DNA of 35,851 bases from positions 1 through 35,851 of the forward strand of contig NZ_JADEXO010000061.1 in NCBI RefSeq assembly GCF_015207105.1, written 5' to 3'. Every line of letters begins with the position of its first letter. Position 1 is the stretch's first letter. The notes under the pieces were generated by a model. It had not been told where the DNA came from. It did not search any database and saw only the letters and a program-made list of their open reading frames with translations. Below, piece by piece: positions 1 to 9,024 of this stretch. Origin of the DNA: a cf. Phormidesmis sp. LEGE 11477. Its GTDB lineage: Bacteria > Cyanobacteriota > Cyanobacteriia > Phormidesmidales > Phormidesmidaceae. The position numbers were made by a program, and so were the translations under genes.

Positions 1-1
1 A

Positions 2-862
<861 letters not shown>

Positions 863-905
863 GTCAACGCCGCAATTGGCGGATGCGATCGCCTGCCCTG
901 TGGCT

Positions 906-1160
906 TCAAACTTGACTGAGGGAACGAACGGTAGGGATTTCAGTAGACTGAAGCGGAGAGAGCGCAGATTTAGGAACGATTACAGTATCGATTGACTCAC
1001 CTAGTACGTTAAAAATTTCAAGAACACAGCCTTCTTCGATGCCCTCAGGGTCGGGCACCGTATCAATGAAGGTAGCAATATCACCTGCTTTAAGGTTGTA
1101 TTCTGGAATGTCTCGGCTGAGAGAAATTCGACTGTAGAGTTCAATTGAAAAAGTATTCAT
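906..1160 (-). CDS. DUF4926 domain protein
   Basis: Small acidic protein of 84 residues with the DUF4926 layout: an N-terminal stretch (SRDIPEYNLKAGDIATFIDTV) followed by a beta-rich segment (EEGCVLEIFNVLGESIDTV). In the family this is a compact SH3-like barrel with no assigned activity. Its ATG overlaps the TGA of the upstream DUF6883 gene (ATGA at 1157-1160), so the two are probably translationally coupled. DUF4926 and DUF6883 genes often sit together in bacterial accessory DNA, and a toxin-antitoxin-like or immunity role has been suspected but not shown. The family call comes from sequence resemblance recalled by eye. Confidence 0.75.
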   Translation of the reverse strand: MNTFSIELYSRISLSRDIPEYNLKAGDIATFIDTVPDPEGIEEGCVLEIFNVLGESIDTVIVPKSALSPLQSTEIPTVRSLSQV

Positions 1161-1478
1161 TTTTTGGGCTTTAAAGTGATGAATTGAATAGCTCCATCGT
1201 AGGTTCGTTCGAGCCAGACAGTCACGACGGCTAGAGTGCCACTACTGCCTATAAGGTCTCCTTCAACACGATAGAACGTACCGTATTTGTTTTGCTGGTC
1301 GGCGATCGCATCATAGGCTTGAACCAACTGTAGTAATGCCGCTTCGAGTTGTTCGGGATTAGTTTGAGTAAAGCCAGCTTGAGCCAGAAACTTAGATTTG
1401 TCGTCTTGATCCCGGTAAATCAGCAGATAATTACTGAGTTTCGCGACGGGAATATAGACATTTTCCTTGAATTCTCAT
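1157..1478 (-). pseudogene. DUF6883 family gene, apparently frameshifted near its start
   Basis: Reading the minus strand from 1474 to 1157 gives an open frame of about 105 codons. It contains NVYIPVAKLSNYLLIYRD, then KFLAQAGFTQTNPEQLEAAL, then KYGTFYRVEGDLIG and LAVVTVWLERTYDGAIQFIT. These match the order of segments in DUF6883. The frame has no good start: a TGA sits at 1477-1475. An ATG at 1478-1476 lies one frame off and reads MRIQ before it would have to shift; removing one G around 1465-1463 would give MRIQENVYIPVAKL. So either one base is inserted (mutation or assembly error) or a non-standard start is used. The stop overlaps the DUF4926 start. Function unknown. Confidence is high for the homology and lower for inactivation. 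Confidence 0.65.
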
Positions 1479-1532
1479 CAGTTGAGTTTCTCTATGCTTT
1501 GCCGCCTGACTACGGACGAGTCTTTAGGCTAC

Positions 1533-3002
1533 TTACGCCCGAATGAATTCGTACGCTTTTAGGTAATGCTCACACGGTTTTTTCCAGGAATAGTCACAGC
1601 GCATTCCCTGCTTTGCTAGCTTTTCAAACAGCGCTGGCTCGTTTCGATACAGATCAAAGGCGCGGCCTAGCGCTGACTCTAGGGCGATATTGTCATTCTC
1701 GTAGAATACAAAGCCGTTACGATCTTCTTTAGGTCGCTCGTCATAATCCCAGTCAAAAACGGTATTGACCAGACCACCTACACCGCGTACTACAGGCACC
1801 GTGCCGTATTTCAAGCTGATAATCTGCGTTAGACCACAGGGCTCATAGTTGCTCGGGACGATGATGATATCTGCTGCGGCGTAGATCAAATGGGCTAGCT
1901 CTTCGTAGAAGCCGATTTCCAAATGGCAGTCTACGTTGTCATTCAAAAAGGTTTTCTCATGCCAGAACCAATCGTTGATTGCCTGCTCGGTTGCAGACCC
2001 CAGCATGACAAACTGTGCGCTCTGTTCTAGACAGTAATAGAGCGCGTGATGTACCTGGTGCATGCCCTTCTGCTGATCTAACCGGCCAATAAAAGCAACA
2101 ATAGGTTTGTCATAGGCTGCGAGCAACAGCTTTTCTCTGAGTGCCTTTTTGACCAAAGCCTTGTTTTCAAAATCTTCGATAGAGTAGTTGACTGGAATCT
2201 TGCTATCGATTTCCGGATCCCAAATTGTATATTCGATGCCATTCAAGATGCCGCCAAACTTGTCTTGATGCGCGGCTAGGGTTGACTGCAAACCACAGCC
2301 AATATCTGTAAAGCGCGCTTCCCAAGCGTGATGTGGCGATACCGTGTTGACATAGTTGGAATAGACAATGCCACCTTTCATAAAGTTGATGGCAAAAGGA
2401 TTGCCGCTATCTAGCAGGCGAGCGGCGTTGAAGTAGTATTCGGCGCGGTTGAGTCCAGTAGCTTTGAGAATGTCTACGCCCCAGGTGCCCTGATGCTTGA
2501 AGTTATGAATGGTGTAGCAGACACGCTGCCTTTCCATGCCGTGATGCTGGTACATCTCGAAGAGCATCACCGGGATGAGTCCGGTTTGCCAGTCGTGGCA
2601 GTGAATGATGTCAGGGCGCTTGTTGCTTTTTAGCAGGAACTCTAGAGCGGCTTTGCTAAAGAAGGCGAAGCGAATCTGATCGTCCCAGTCACCGTAGACT
2701 TTGCCCCGATCGAAGAAGCGATCGCCTGAATGCGGTTCAATAAAAAAGCACAGACGTCCGTGAACCCAGCCGCACTGGACAGAACAGTGGATTTTGCCGT
2801 CGTACCAAGGCACAGAGAGGTCGCGGTAGGCTTCGTGCATACCCCAGACGTGGTCGTAGCGCATGCAGTCATACTTCGGCAGAATGATCTCTACGCAATG
2901 ATCTTGTCGTTCTAACTCACTGCTAAGACCGTAAACCACGTCGCCCAGACCGCCCGCTTTAATTACTGGCGCGCATTCAGAGGCAATCTGCACTATGTAC
3001 AT
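1533..3002 (-). CDS. glgA: Glycogen synthase, ADP-glucose dependent (cyanobacterial GlgA2-like)
   Basis: Glycosyltransferase family 5 enzyme of 489 residues that extends alpha-1,4-glucan from ADP-glucose in glycogen storage. The N-terminal KAGGLGDVVYGLSSEL holds the KxGGL ADP-glucose motif. RPDIIHCHDWQTGLIPVML is the conserved HDWQ region, and the C-terminal GT-B half carries AFIGRLDQQKGMHQ and VPSNYEPCGLTQIISLKYG with the E-x7-E-like catalytic/donor-binding motif. The start MYIVQIASECAPVIKAGG is typical of the second cyanobacterial isoform, not the MKILFVAAE type. GGGAG lies about 8 bases before the ATG. A 160-bp gap separates it from the upstream glycosyltransferase gene; the DUF6883/DUF4926 pair follows on the same strand. 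Confidence 0.95.
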   Translation of the reverse strand: MYIVQIASECAPVIKAGGLGDVVYGLSSELERQDHCVEIILPKYDCMRYDHVWGMHEAYRDLSVPWYDGKIHCSVQCGWVHGRLCFFIEPHSGDRFFDRGKVYGDWDDQIRFAFFSKAALEFLLKSNKRPDIIHCHDWQTGLIPVMLFEMYQHHGMERQRVCYTIHNFKHQGTWGVDILKATGLNRAEYYFNAARLLDSGNPFAINFMKGGIVYSNYVNTVSPHHAWEARFTDIGCGLQSTLAAHQDKFGGILNGIEYTIWDPEIDSKIPVNYSIEDFENKALVKKALREKLLLAAYDKPIVAFIGRLDQQKGMHQVHHALYYCLEQSAQFVMLGSATEQAINDWFWHEKTFLNDNVDCHLEIGFYEELAHLIYAAADIIIVPSNYEPCGLTQIISLKYGTVPVVRGVGGLVNTVFDWDYDERPKEDRNGFVFYENDNIALESALGRAFDLYRNEPALFEKLAKQGMRCDYSWKKPCEHYLKAYEFIRA

Positions 3003-3163
3003 AGGAACTCCCTAGAATCCTTGTTATGAAAGTTTACGTATACGGATATATAAGCAGATATGGGGCGGAATTTCGAGAGGTGAGCGACAGATCCTTTTTA
3101 ATAGAATATTTTTCTAGGAAGTATGCTGGTTCCTCACATTCTCACTAGGGAATGGGAGGACTG

Positions 3164-4792
3164 CTACGGTTTGTTCTCTGCCGCCTGCAAGCCTTTTTGT
3201 ACGTAGATTTTGGTTCCTTTGACCTCGTGAATGAAAGTGTAGTCCTGATCGAGCGCTGTTTCTAAGATCTCAACTGTCTTAGGCTGGTCTCTAAAGTAAA
3301 AAGGATCGTCTTGCTGGACAATTATGTCAGGTTCTAGATCTAATAGCCGTTTCATCTCACGAGGACTAGACCAGTCGGGGCCATACAAAATTTGGAGCAG
3401 GTAGTCTTTACCAATCGTTGAAGGGTGCGCTGTCGAGCGGATAAGCGGATAGGTGCCCAGATACCAATAGGCAATATGTTGATCCATCATGTAGATCGAG
3501 CGATCTTCAAGACCCTGAGCGAGTAGATAGTTGGCGATCGCTCTAGCAGGAGAAGGGTCTATCGGCGCACCTATCAGCCAGCTATGCGTAATCGTGGCGT
3601 ATTGGCTCAAAACCGGATAGGTTCCTAAGCAAAGCAGCAGCACAACTACAGCAAAGACGCGCCGACTCTGCTTGATCACCTGCTCGACGAAGCTGCCTGA
3701 GAAGATAGCCAAGAAAGGAACTAGCTGAATCAGGTAGTGTGAATGGTCCGAGCCGCTGCCCAAAATAGAAAACTGGATAGTAAAGATAAAAGTAATTACC
3801 AGCGCCCAGCCAAACTTTTGCTGCGGCTGTAGCTGCGTTCGACGCTTTAGAACTAGCCTGACACCAGCGATCGCGCCCAGCCAGAACAGGATCTGTAGAC
3901 CAAACCCATGCCAGCTCCACAAATAAACCAATATCCGATGCGAAAAAGCCACAGCCACTTCGTAGCCTTCCAATCCAACATTAGCTCGATAGAAAGACGA
4001 CACCACCACCGAAGTCCACCACACCTGCGGTATGCTTGCCATCCAGTAAGGTATAAACCCTGAGAAGACTGGAATGATACAGCCCAAACTGTAGGCACAG
4101 AGATTGCGAACCTGCTGGCCTAGCGGCTGTCTATGTCCTGTCGGCATTAGGAGGCCCGATGCCAATAGATAGAGGCCAACTCCGATAGCGACGTAGACCA
4201 GATTCAGTCGCATCATTGTCGCAGCCGAGATCAACAAACCGCTGTAAAACAAAGCTGCTGTCGTTACCCCCTGCGCTACTAGTAGCCAAAGCGCTAGAGT
4301 CAACAGCAAGATAGCAGGGTGTTCGCTCATAACCGGCTGCCCCCCCGTCATCACCGACATCATCAAAACGAATAGAACAGCGGCTATCCACCCAGCTCGA
4401 ACGGTCCATAGTCGCTGCGTAATGCGATTCACGCCAAAAGCGGTTAGCGCCACCACTAGCGCCCCAGCAAACCGAATCGAAGCAATCGTTTTACCAAACA
4501 GCAGAATGGCCAGTGAGAAAAAACCAAACAGAAATGGCGGCTTGAGATCCCAAAGCTGCGTGTAGGGCAAATGCCCATCCAAAAGCGACTGGCCGATGAG
4601 GATGAAGGTGCTCTCGTCCCAGTTAATTACCGATTTGAAGAAAAATGGCACTCGGCAAAGCAGCGTTAGCAGCGTTAGCAGCAGCAGCTCTAAAGCCAGC
4701 TTTTTGAGCTCTGATCGCTTAACAACCCTCTCTTTCTGCGCCTTTGTATGGCATCCAATGATTTTCAAAATATCTAACTCTCTTAAGATCAA
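3164..4792 (-). CDS. Polytopic membrane glycosyltransferase, GT-C / GT39-like (ArnT/PMT type)
   Basis: Integral membrane protein of 542 residues. After a basic N-terminus it has a first membrane segment (LALELLLLTLLTLLCRVPFFF), then an extracytoplasmic loop with INWDESTFILIGQSLLDGHLPYTQLWDLKPP. The Asp-Glu in this loop and the following KPP match the first loop of GT-C enzymes that use polyprenyl-phosphate sugars. About ten more hydrophobic segments follow, and the last 130 residues form a soluble domain (RAIANYLLAQGLEDRSIYMM; EPDIIVQQDDPFYF). The family transfers sugars to lipids, proteins or glycans on the outer face; the substrate cannot be read from sequence. The start could lie about 20 codons downstream (VVKRSELKK). 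An AGCAGCGTT direct repeat near 4660-4680 encodes part of the Leu-rich first helix. Confidence 0.8.
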   Translation of the reverse strand: MILRELDILKIIGCHTKAQKERVVKRSELKKLALELLLLTLLTLLCRVPFFFKSVINWDESTFILIGQSLLDGHLPYTQLWDLKPPFLFGFFSLAILLFGKTIASIRFAGALVVALTAFGVNRITQRLWTVRAGWIAAVLFVLMMSVMTGGQPVMSEHPAILLLTLALWLLVAQGVTTAALFYSGLLISAATMMRLNLVYVAIGVGLYLLASGLLMPTGHRQPLGQQVRNLCAYSLGCIIPVFSGFIPYWMASIPQVWWTSVVVSSFYRANVGLEGYEVAVAFSHRILVYLWSWHGFGLQILFWLGAIAGVRLVLKRRTQLQPQQKFGWALVITFIFTIQFSILGSGSDHSHYLIQLVPFLAIFSGSFVEQVIKQSRRVFAVVVLLLCLGTYPVLSQYATITHSWLIGAPIDPSPARAIANYLLAQGLEDRSIYMMDQHIAYWYLGTYPLIRSTAHPSTIGKDYLLQILYGPDWSSPREMKRLLDLEPDIIVQQDDPFYFRDQPKTVEILETALDQDYTFIHEVKGTKIYVQKGLQAAENKP

Positions 4793-5386
4793 TGTCAGTT
4801 CAGGGTAAGCATGCTATCGCTCGCTAGAGTGGCTTTCAGTCGAGTCACTGCAGCTTGGCTTCACGACGCTTTGCCAACGTATCTTCTGACTACCAAAGAA
4901 GTCATTTCTTGGTAGAATCCCTTTCGTGAAATATCTCCTAGAAAAATAAAAAAGATACTGTCGTTTACCCTTTCTAGCGATCGCTAGCCCGCTCATATAG
5001 ACAGGACACTACAAGCAAAACAAACCGCTTTTGCACGTTAGCTGGCTCTGTTGTATCTGAGGATAGTGCCACCAGGGTTTAGGCGTTTACGTTTTACTAA
5101 GACTGTTGTCAGGATTATCATCAGAATAAGACTGCTCAGCTTATAGGTCTTACCTGATCCAATCACTTTATGAATCAGTGATCTGGCGCATATTTTGTGA
5201 GGATAGATTAGTTATTAGAAGATAAAGATGCAATCTTTGGATAAAGTAATCCAAGATCCTGCATATCGCATATTGCAATCTTCAAAAATTCGATTACTGT
5301 TAGGATGTATTCTCGGATTGTGAGGATCTTCTTCACAATTACTCCGCTTAATCGAGCTGATTACCGGCCTCAGTGAAGCCTCTCCA
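4793..5386. other. 594-bp intergenic region with several inverted repeats
   Basis: No credible gene on either strand; short open frames here have no recognisable content. Two hairpin-forming inverted repeats are visible. In 5159-5186, CCAATCACT pairs with AGTGATcTGG (one bulge). In 5233-5257, ATCTTTGGAT pairs with ATCCAAGAT (one bulge). The octamer GCAATCTT occurs at 5230-5237 and again at 5275-5282. The stretch is AT-richer than the flanking genes and separates the minus-strand glycosyltransferase from the plus-strand tgt group, so it probably holds two divergent promoters. Confidence 0.5.
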
Positions 5387-5833
5387 ATGAACCACAATTC
5401 CTCCATTAATTTTCCGGCACCGTGCATTATCGATAACGGCATCGTCGTTCGTAAAGCAGATATGCTTCGCCTGCTAAAAGATCTTCGCCACGTCCGCTAC
5501 ATCAATCGTCGAGACAACGAAATTATCAGCACTGGTGAAGGCTGCATTATGGAAGCTTTCGCCGATCCTCATAGTGCGACGCTCGTAGCTAACCACAGCC
5601 TATATCTCAACGTCCACAGCTTTGACTACATGGAGATAGTGCGCTCTGGAGACGACACTAGCTTTGCGCTTGTTCAAGACAACCGCTGTCTTTGTCTGAC
5701 TCCAGTTTCTATCGTCTCTAATGATTGCGATAGCCGTGAGATTGACGTTGCTGCTCTAGAAGCTATTGTCACTGAAGCGCTGTCTGCTAGCTGGGATGCC
5801 TCGATCGATGACGAGCGGAACAACTTCCATTGA
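5387..5833 (+). CDS. Conserved-looking hypothetical protein upstream of tgt
   Basis: I do not recognise this 148-residue protein. It is soluble, with no signal peptide or membrane segment. It contains [38 protein letters not shown], a beta-rich centre ([20 protein letters not shown]) and an acidic C-terminus ([12 protein letters not shown]). Its TGA overlaps the TTG start of tgt (TTGA at 5830-5833), which indicates a two-gene unit with coupled translation. No strong ribosome binding site precedes the ATG. The regular codon pattern and the overlap with tgt support a real gene. A role linked to tRNA modification is only a guess from position. Confidence 0.75.
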   Translation: MNHNSSINFPAPCIIDNGIVVRKADMLRLLKDLRHVRYINRRDNEIISTGEGCIMEAFADPHSATLVANHSLYLNVHSFDYMEIVRSGDDTSFALVQDNRCLCLTPVSIVSNDCDSREIDVAALEAIVTEALSASWDASIDDERNNFH

Positions 5834-7008
5834 TAGCGCCGATAGATAGCAGTTCTAGCTCGCCTGAACGCTCCAATTCAAAAACTCCTGACCCTAATGC
5901 TTCTAGTGCTAGGGCATTTACCTATCAGCTACAGGCTATCTGTGACCATACCAAAGCCCGTGCTGGCGTGTTTCATACGCCTCATGGCCCTGTTCACACG
6001 CCTAGGTTTATGCCAGTTGGCACGCTTGCCAATGTCAAAACAGTCACACCCGCCCAGCTCAAGGCGTGTAATGCAGAGATGGTGCTGGCCAATACCTATC
6101 ACCTACACTTGCAGCCGGGTGAAGATCTAGTGGCCGAAGCGGGTGGCCTCCATCGGTTCATGAATTGGGATGGACCTATGCTGACTGATTCAGGTGGCTT
6201 TCAGGTCTTTAGCCTCAGTAAAATGCGAACGGTAACTGACGAGGGTGCCACCTTTCGATCGCCCCGTGATGGTCGCATGATTGAAATGCCGCCAGAGCGC
6301 TCTATAGAAATTCAGAATGCGTTAGGTGCTGATGTGATTATGGCCTTTGACGAATGTCCGCCCTATCCTGCGACTAGAGAGGCAGTGGTTGACGCGACCG
6401 ATCGGACCTATCGCTGGCTAAAGCGCTGTATTAATGCTCATGAGCGATCGGATCAGGCGCTGTTTGGCATTGTGCAAGGGGGTACCCATTTAGATTTAAG
6501 AGCTGCAGCGGCTGAAGAGTTGGCAGCGCTTGATTTACCAGGCTATGCAATTGGTGGGGTCAGTGTCGGTGAGCCGCCCGAGCTGATTGAAAAAATTGTG
6601 CAAGCAACGACTCCACTGCTGCCAGAAGATAGGCCGCGCTATCTGATGGGTGTAGGCACATATAGAGAAATGGCTCAGGCGATCGCAGCGGGCATCGATC
6701 TATTTGACTGTGTCATCCCAACCAGACTGGCCCGTCATGGCGCAGCGCTGGTAAAAGGGGATAGATGGAATTTGAAGAACGCTCGGTTTCGCCGAGATCT
6801 AACCCCAGTAGATGCAGATTGCCCTTGCTATACCTGCCAAAACTTTACAAGAGCCTATCTTTGCCATCTGATCCACGCTAAAGAGATGCTGGCCTACACA
6901 CTTATCTCTATTCACAACATTACCGAGCTAATTAGATTTACCACCACGATTCGCAGCGCTATTATGCAAGGTCGCTTTGCTACCGAGTTCGCGCATTGGC
7001 TCCGCTGA
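5830..7008 (+). CDS. tgt: tRNA-guanine transglycosylase (queuine tRNA-ribosyltransferase)
   Basis: Exchanges G34 for preQ1 in the anticodon of GUN tRNAs, a step toward queuosine. The TIM-barrel motifs are complete: [13 protein letters not shown] with Asp120, [34 protein letters not shown], and [20 protein letters not shown] with the nucleophile Asp293. The zinc site is C331-x-C333-xx-C336 with H362, matching the spacing of bacterial enzymes. The start is a TTG overlapping the previous stop. No in-frame ATG occurs before the conserved core, which begins at [18 protein letters not shown] (about residue 31), so the first 30 Ser/Pro-rich residues are a dispensable-looking extension and the exact start is uncertain. 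psbK follows after 141 bp. Confidence 0.97.
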   Translation: MIAPIDSSSSSPERSNSKTPDPNASSARAFTYQLQAICDHTKARAGVFHTPHGPVHTPRFMPVGTLANVKTVTPAQLKACNAEMVLANTYHLHLQPGEDLVAEAGGLHRFMNWDGPMLTDSGGFQVFSLSKMRTVTDEGATFRSPRDGRMIEMPPERSIEIQNALGADVIMAFDECPPYPATREAVVDATDRTYRWLKRCINAHERSDQALFGIVQGGTHLDLRAAAAEELAALDLPGYAIGGVSVGEPPELIEKIVQATTPLLPEDRPRYLMGVGTYREMAQAIAAGIDLFDCVIPTRLARHGAALVKGDRWNLKNARFRRDLTPVDADCPCYTCQNFTRAYLCHLIHAKEMLAYTLISIHNITELIRFTTTIRSAIMQGRFATEFAHWLR

Positions 7009-7104
7009 AGTCTACTTTCTTCGTCTTAAGCTAACGTGAATCTCTTCAGAAGTATGAACTTGACTACTTGACTAGCTGTGGTAAAGCAGCCCCACATATC
7101 GTGA

Positions 7105-7110
7105 TAAAAT
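7105..7110 (+). promoter_or_regulatory. Possible -10 element for psbK
   Basis: TAAAAT lies 40 bases upstream of the psbK ATG, inside an AT-rich run. Two TTGACT hexamers occur at 7060-7065 and 7068-7073, but they are about 31 bases or more from TAAAAT, too far for a standard -35. So only the -10 is offered, tentatively. GGAG at about 7134-7137 is the likely ribosome binding site. Confidence 0.35.
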
Positions 7111-7149
7111 ATCGTCAATATTACACAAGTACTTGGAGATATTAGGCAT

Positions 7150-7287
7150 ATGGATGTTGCAATGCTGGTAGCAGAGCTACCCGAAGCCTACCGCGCTTTT
7201 GGCCCCCTGATCGACGTTTTGCCGATTCTGCCTATTTTCTTTTTGCTACTAGCGTTTGTATGGCAGGCTTCTGTTGGATTTAGATAG
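7150..7287 (+). CDS. psbK: Photosystem II reaction centre protein K
   Basis: A 45-residue single-span thylakoid membrane protein that sits at the edge of the photosystem II core near CP43 and PsbZ. The translation starts [20 protein letters not shown] and continues [19 protein letters not shown], ending ASVGFR. The LPEAY processing region, the DVLPxxP segment and the FVWQAxVGFR terminus are diagnostic of PsbK; the first eight residues correspond to the short N-terminal piece removed on maturation. The gene is below the size that simple gene finding catches. It follows tgt on the same strand, a linkage I recall from other cyanobacteria. A 141-bp gap with its own -10-like site suggests independent transcription. 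Confidence 0.96.
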   Translation: MDVAMLVAELPEAYRAFGPLIDVLPILPIFFLLLAFVWQASVGFR

Positions 7288-7798
7288 ATCTGAACTTGAT
7301 GGTTAGTGGCTGATGATTGGCGGCTAGTCTCACTCACTTAACTCATTAGCTGAGTGAACAGTTAGTCAAACATAGGTAAACAAAAAGGGGCGATCTTGCA
7401 AATGCAGGGTTGTCCCTTTTGGCTGCTTGCTATCGGCGTATCTATAGCCTCCGAATAATTTCTTATAGTTTGGGCAGCAAGGTGGTGATGGGGGCTGTAC
7501 CGCTAGCCGTCTTTTACTAGTACCTCCACGTACATATCAATTTTATTTACAAGGCAGTGGCGTTATCTCTACGTTCTTTCCCGGTTTGTATTCATATAGG
7601 TTCATGGGACTATTACAGTCAATTGTCTAAGCAAGTCAACTAGATATGTTGCCAAGTCGGATAATGCCTGTGCGCTTTGAAGGCCACATCTTAATGAAAC
7701 CGTTTTAATCGAGCCGTCTTTAAATCATTAGATATCAGTTCTACACGGGTTTAAAGGGTATTCCAGTCGACGCTATAAAATCTCAGGAGACCCAGTCA
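7288..7798. other. Intergenic region between psbK and a TPR gene
   Basis: No supported gene; frames here are 20 codons or less. The only structure I see is the weak terminator-like hairpin at 7383-7420. The 3' end holds the leader of the TPR gene, including CTATAAAATC at 7773-7782 and AGGAG at 7785-7789 (ribosome binding site, 9 bases from the ATG at 7799). Confidence 0.5.
7383..7420 (+). terminator. Weak terminator-like hairpin after psbK
   Basis: AAAAGGG at 7383-7389 can pair with CCCTTTT at 7414-7420 across a loop of about 24 bases. The stem is only 7 bp and no U-run follows beyond the stem, so this may be a processing or stability element instead of a strong terminator. Confidence 0.35.
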
Positions 7799-8551
7799 AT
7801 GAAATATCCATATGCCTTTCGATCCAAATCTAACTATCGATCAAAGCTGAGATCTCTTCCCTCTACAGTTCATCGGACGGCTGATCAGACCAATTGCGAC
7901 CAAAAGCTAGCGCAGTCTACCCATTGGAACAATCCCGATAGCTGGCTATCTTTTGCAGATACTAATTTACTGCTGCGAAAGCAAGCTCGAAATGAAGCTA
8001 GTCTGAGCCGTCACGCTGCTGCCATCAAAATCCTCGATCGACTCATAGTCCGCGAACCAGCTAACCCTAATCACTTTGTGAACCGGGGGCTAATGCATAG
8101 CCACCTACAGCGCTATGACGAGGCGTTAGCTGATTACAACCGGGCTGTAGATCTAAACCCAAAGCTCGATAAAGCCTACAATAACCGGGCTAATCTACAT
8201 GCGATCGCCCACAATTGGCCAAATGCGATCGCCGATTACGACCAGGCGATCGATCTTAATCCCTTGAACATTCGAGCCCGGCTCAACCAGGCGATCACCT
8301 TCAGAGAAATCGGTGACTACGAAGAAGCCTTGGCGTGCCTAGATATCGCTCTGTTCTTTCGACCCCAAAGTGCCTTTCTCTACGCAGAAAAGGGCCGAAC
8401 CCATCATCTGCGAGGCCACTGGAATCAAGCGATCGCAGACTATACAACGGCCTGCCGTCTAGCAGCAGATAGCAGCCTTGAAGATATTGGCAATCCAGCA
8501 AAAGTTATCCGAAAAGTGCGGAGCTGGACGAATAGCCTAAACGCCATCTAG
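7799..8551 (+). CDS. Tetratricopeptide repeat protein
   Basis: Soluble protein of 250 residues. The first 75 residues are basic, Ser-rich and low in structure. From about residue 75 there are four to five TPR units, seen in AAIKILDRLIVREPANPNHF, RYDEALADYNRAVDLNPKLD, NWPNAIADYDQAIDLNPLN, DYEEALACLDIALFFRPQS and HWNQAIADYTTACRLAADSS. TPRs form a superhelix for protein-protein contacts; the partner is unknown. A good ribosome binding site (AGGAG) fixes the start. Three HIP1-type sites (GCGATCGC) lie inside the gene at about 8205-8440. It stands alone between intergenic regions, so context gives no function. Confidence 0.85.
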   Translation: MKYPYAFRSKSNYRSKLRSLPSTVHRTADQTNCDQKLAQSTHWNNPDSWLSFADTNLLLRKQARNEASLSRHAAAIKILDRLIVREPANPNHFVNRGLMHSHLQRYDEALADYNRAVDLNPKLDKAYNNRANLHAIAHNWPNAIADYDQAIDLNPLNIRARLNQAITFREIGDYEEALACLDIALFFRPQSAFLYAEKGRTHHLRGHWNQAIADYTTACRLAADSSLEDIGNPAKVIRKVRSWTNSLNAI

Positions 8552-8672
8552 CAAGGGTCATCTGTCCCTATATTGCGCTGCTGGCAAAAGTTATATCTCT
8601 GGTAGCTCAAGCGGCTGCTCAGTCAGTGCCCGTTAATCTACTAAAAATATCTAGAAGAGCTGCGATCTGGAT

Positions 8673-8897
8673 CTAGTCAATATCAATTGACTGCGGCCCC
8701 TTTGGATTAGAGGAGTTGATGCCGCCCGCCGTGTCGTTAGCGGTAGGCACCGCCCCTTGCTTATTCAGCCAGCTTCTGACTGGATCTTCTGTTAGATCCA
8801 ACCGAAATAGACCGGAGAAAAAGCCACCGCAAAAGGCCACAGGCTGCCGGGCAAGCTCTCTTACAAATGGGGTCAGCTCATCAACAAACATAGTCAA
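8673..8897 (-). CDS. UPF0426-like small conserved protein
   Basis: Protein of 74 residues with the core DELTPFVRELARQPVAFCGG and FFSGLFRLDLTEDPVRSWLN, which I recognise from a small protein widespread in cyanobacteria and in plant chloroplasts (UPF0426 class). The last 25 residues (Thr/Asn/Ser/Gly-rich) are variable. Function is unknown; conservation across oxygenic phototrophs suggests a chloroplast or thylakoid-linked role. The RELARQP and SGLxRLxLxxDPVRSWL elements make it unlikely that this is a chance frame. It is a monocistronic minus-strand gene, with about 120 bp on each side. Confidence 0.75.
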   Translation of the reverse strand: MTMFVDELTPFVRELARQPVAFCGGFFSGLFRLDLTEDPVRSWLNKQGAVPTANDTAGGINSSNPKGPQSIDID

Positions 8898-9024
8898 AAC
8901 TTTCCTACTAAGGCTACTAGAGCTAGTGTAGCGGTCTAAGTCAGGAATTTGCTATGTAGCCAAGTTGATCGTTGCTTTATATCGGTTTTAGCCGACGTGA
9001 CTATCCTAGCCAACCTGATAGACG

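Noticed and set aside
4814-4996. 60-codon minus-strand frame upstream of the glycosyltransferase gene
   Set aside because: Basic, Ser-rich, no recognisable motif and no ribosome binding site; probably chance.
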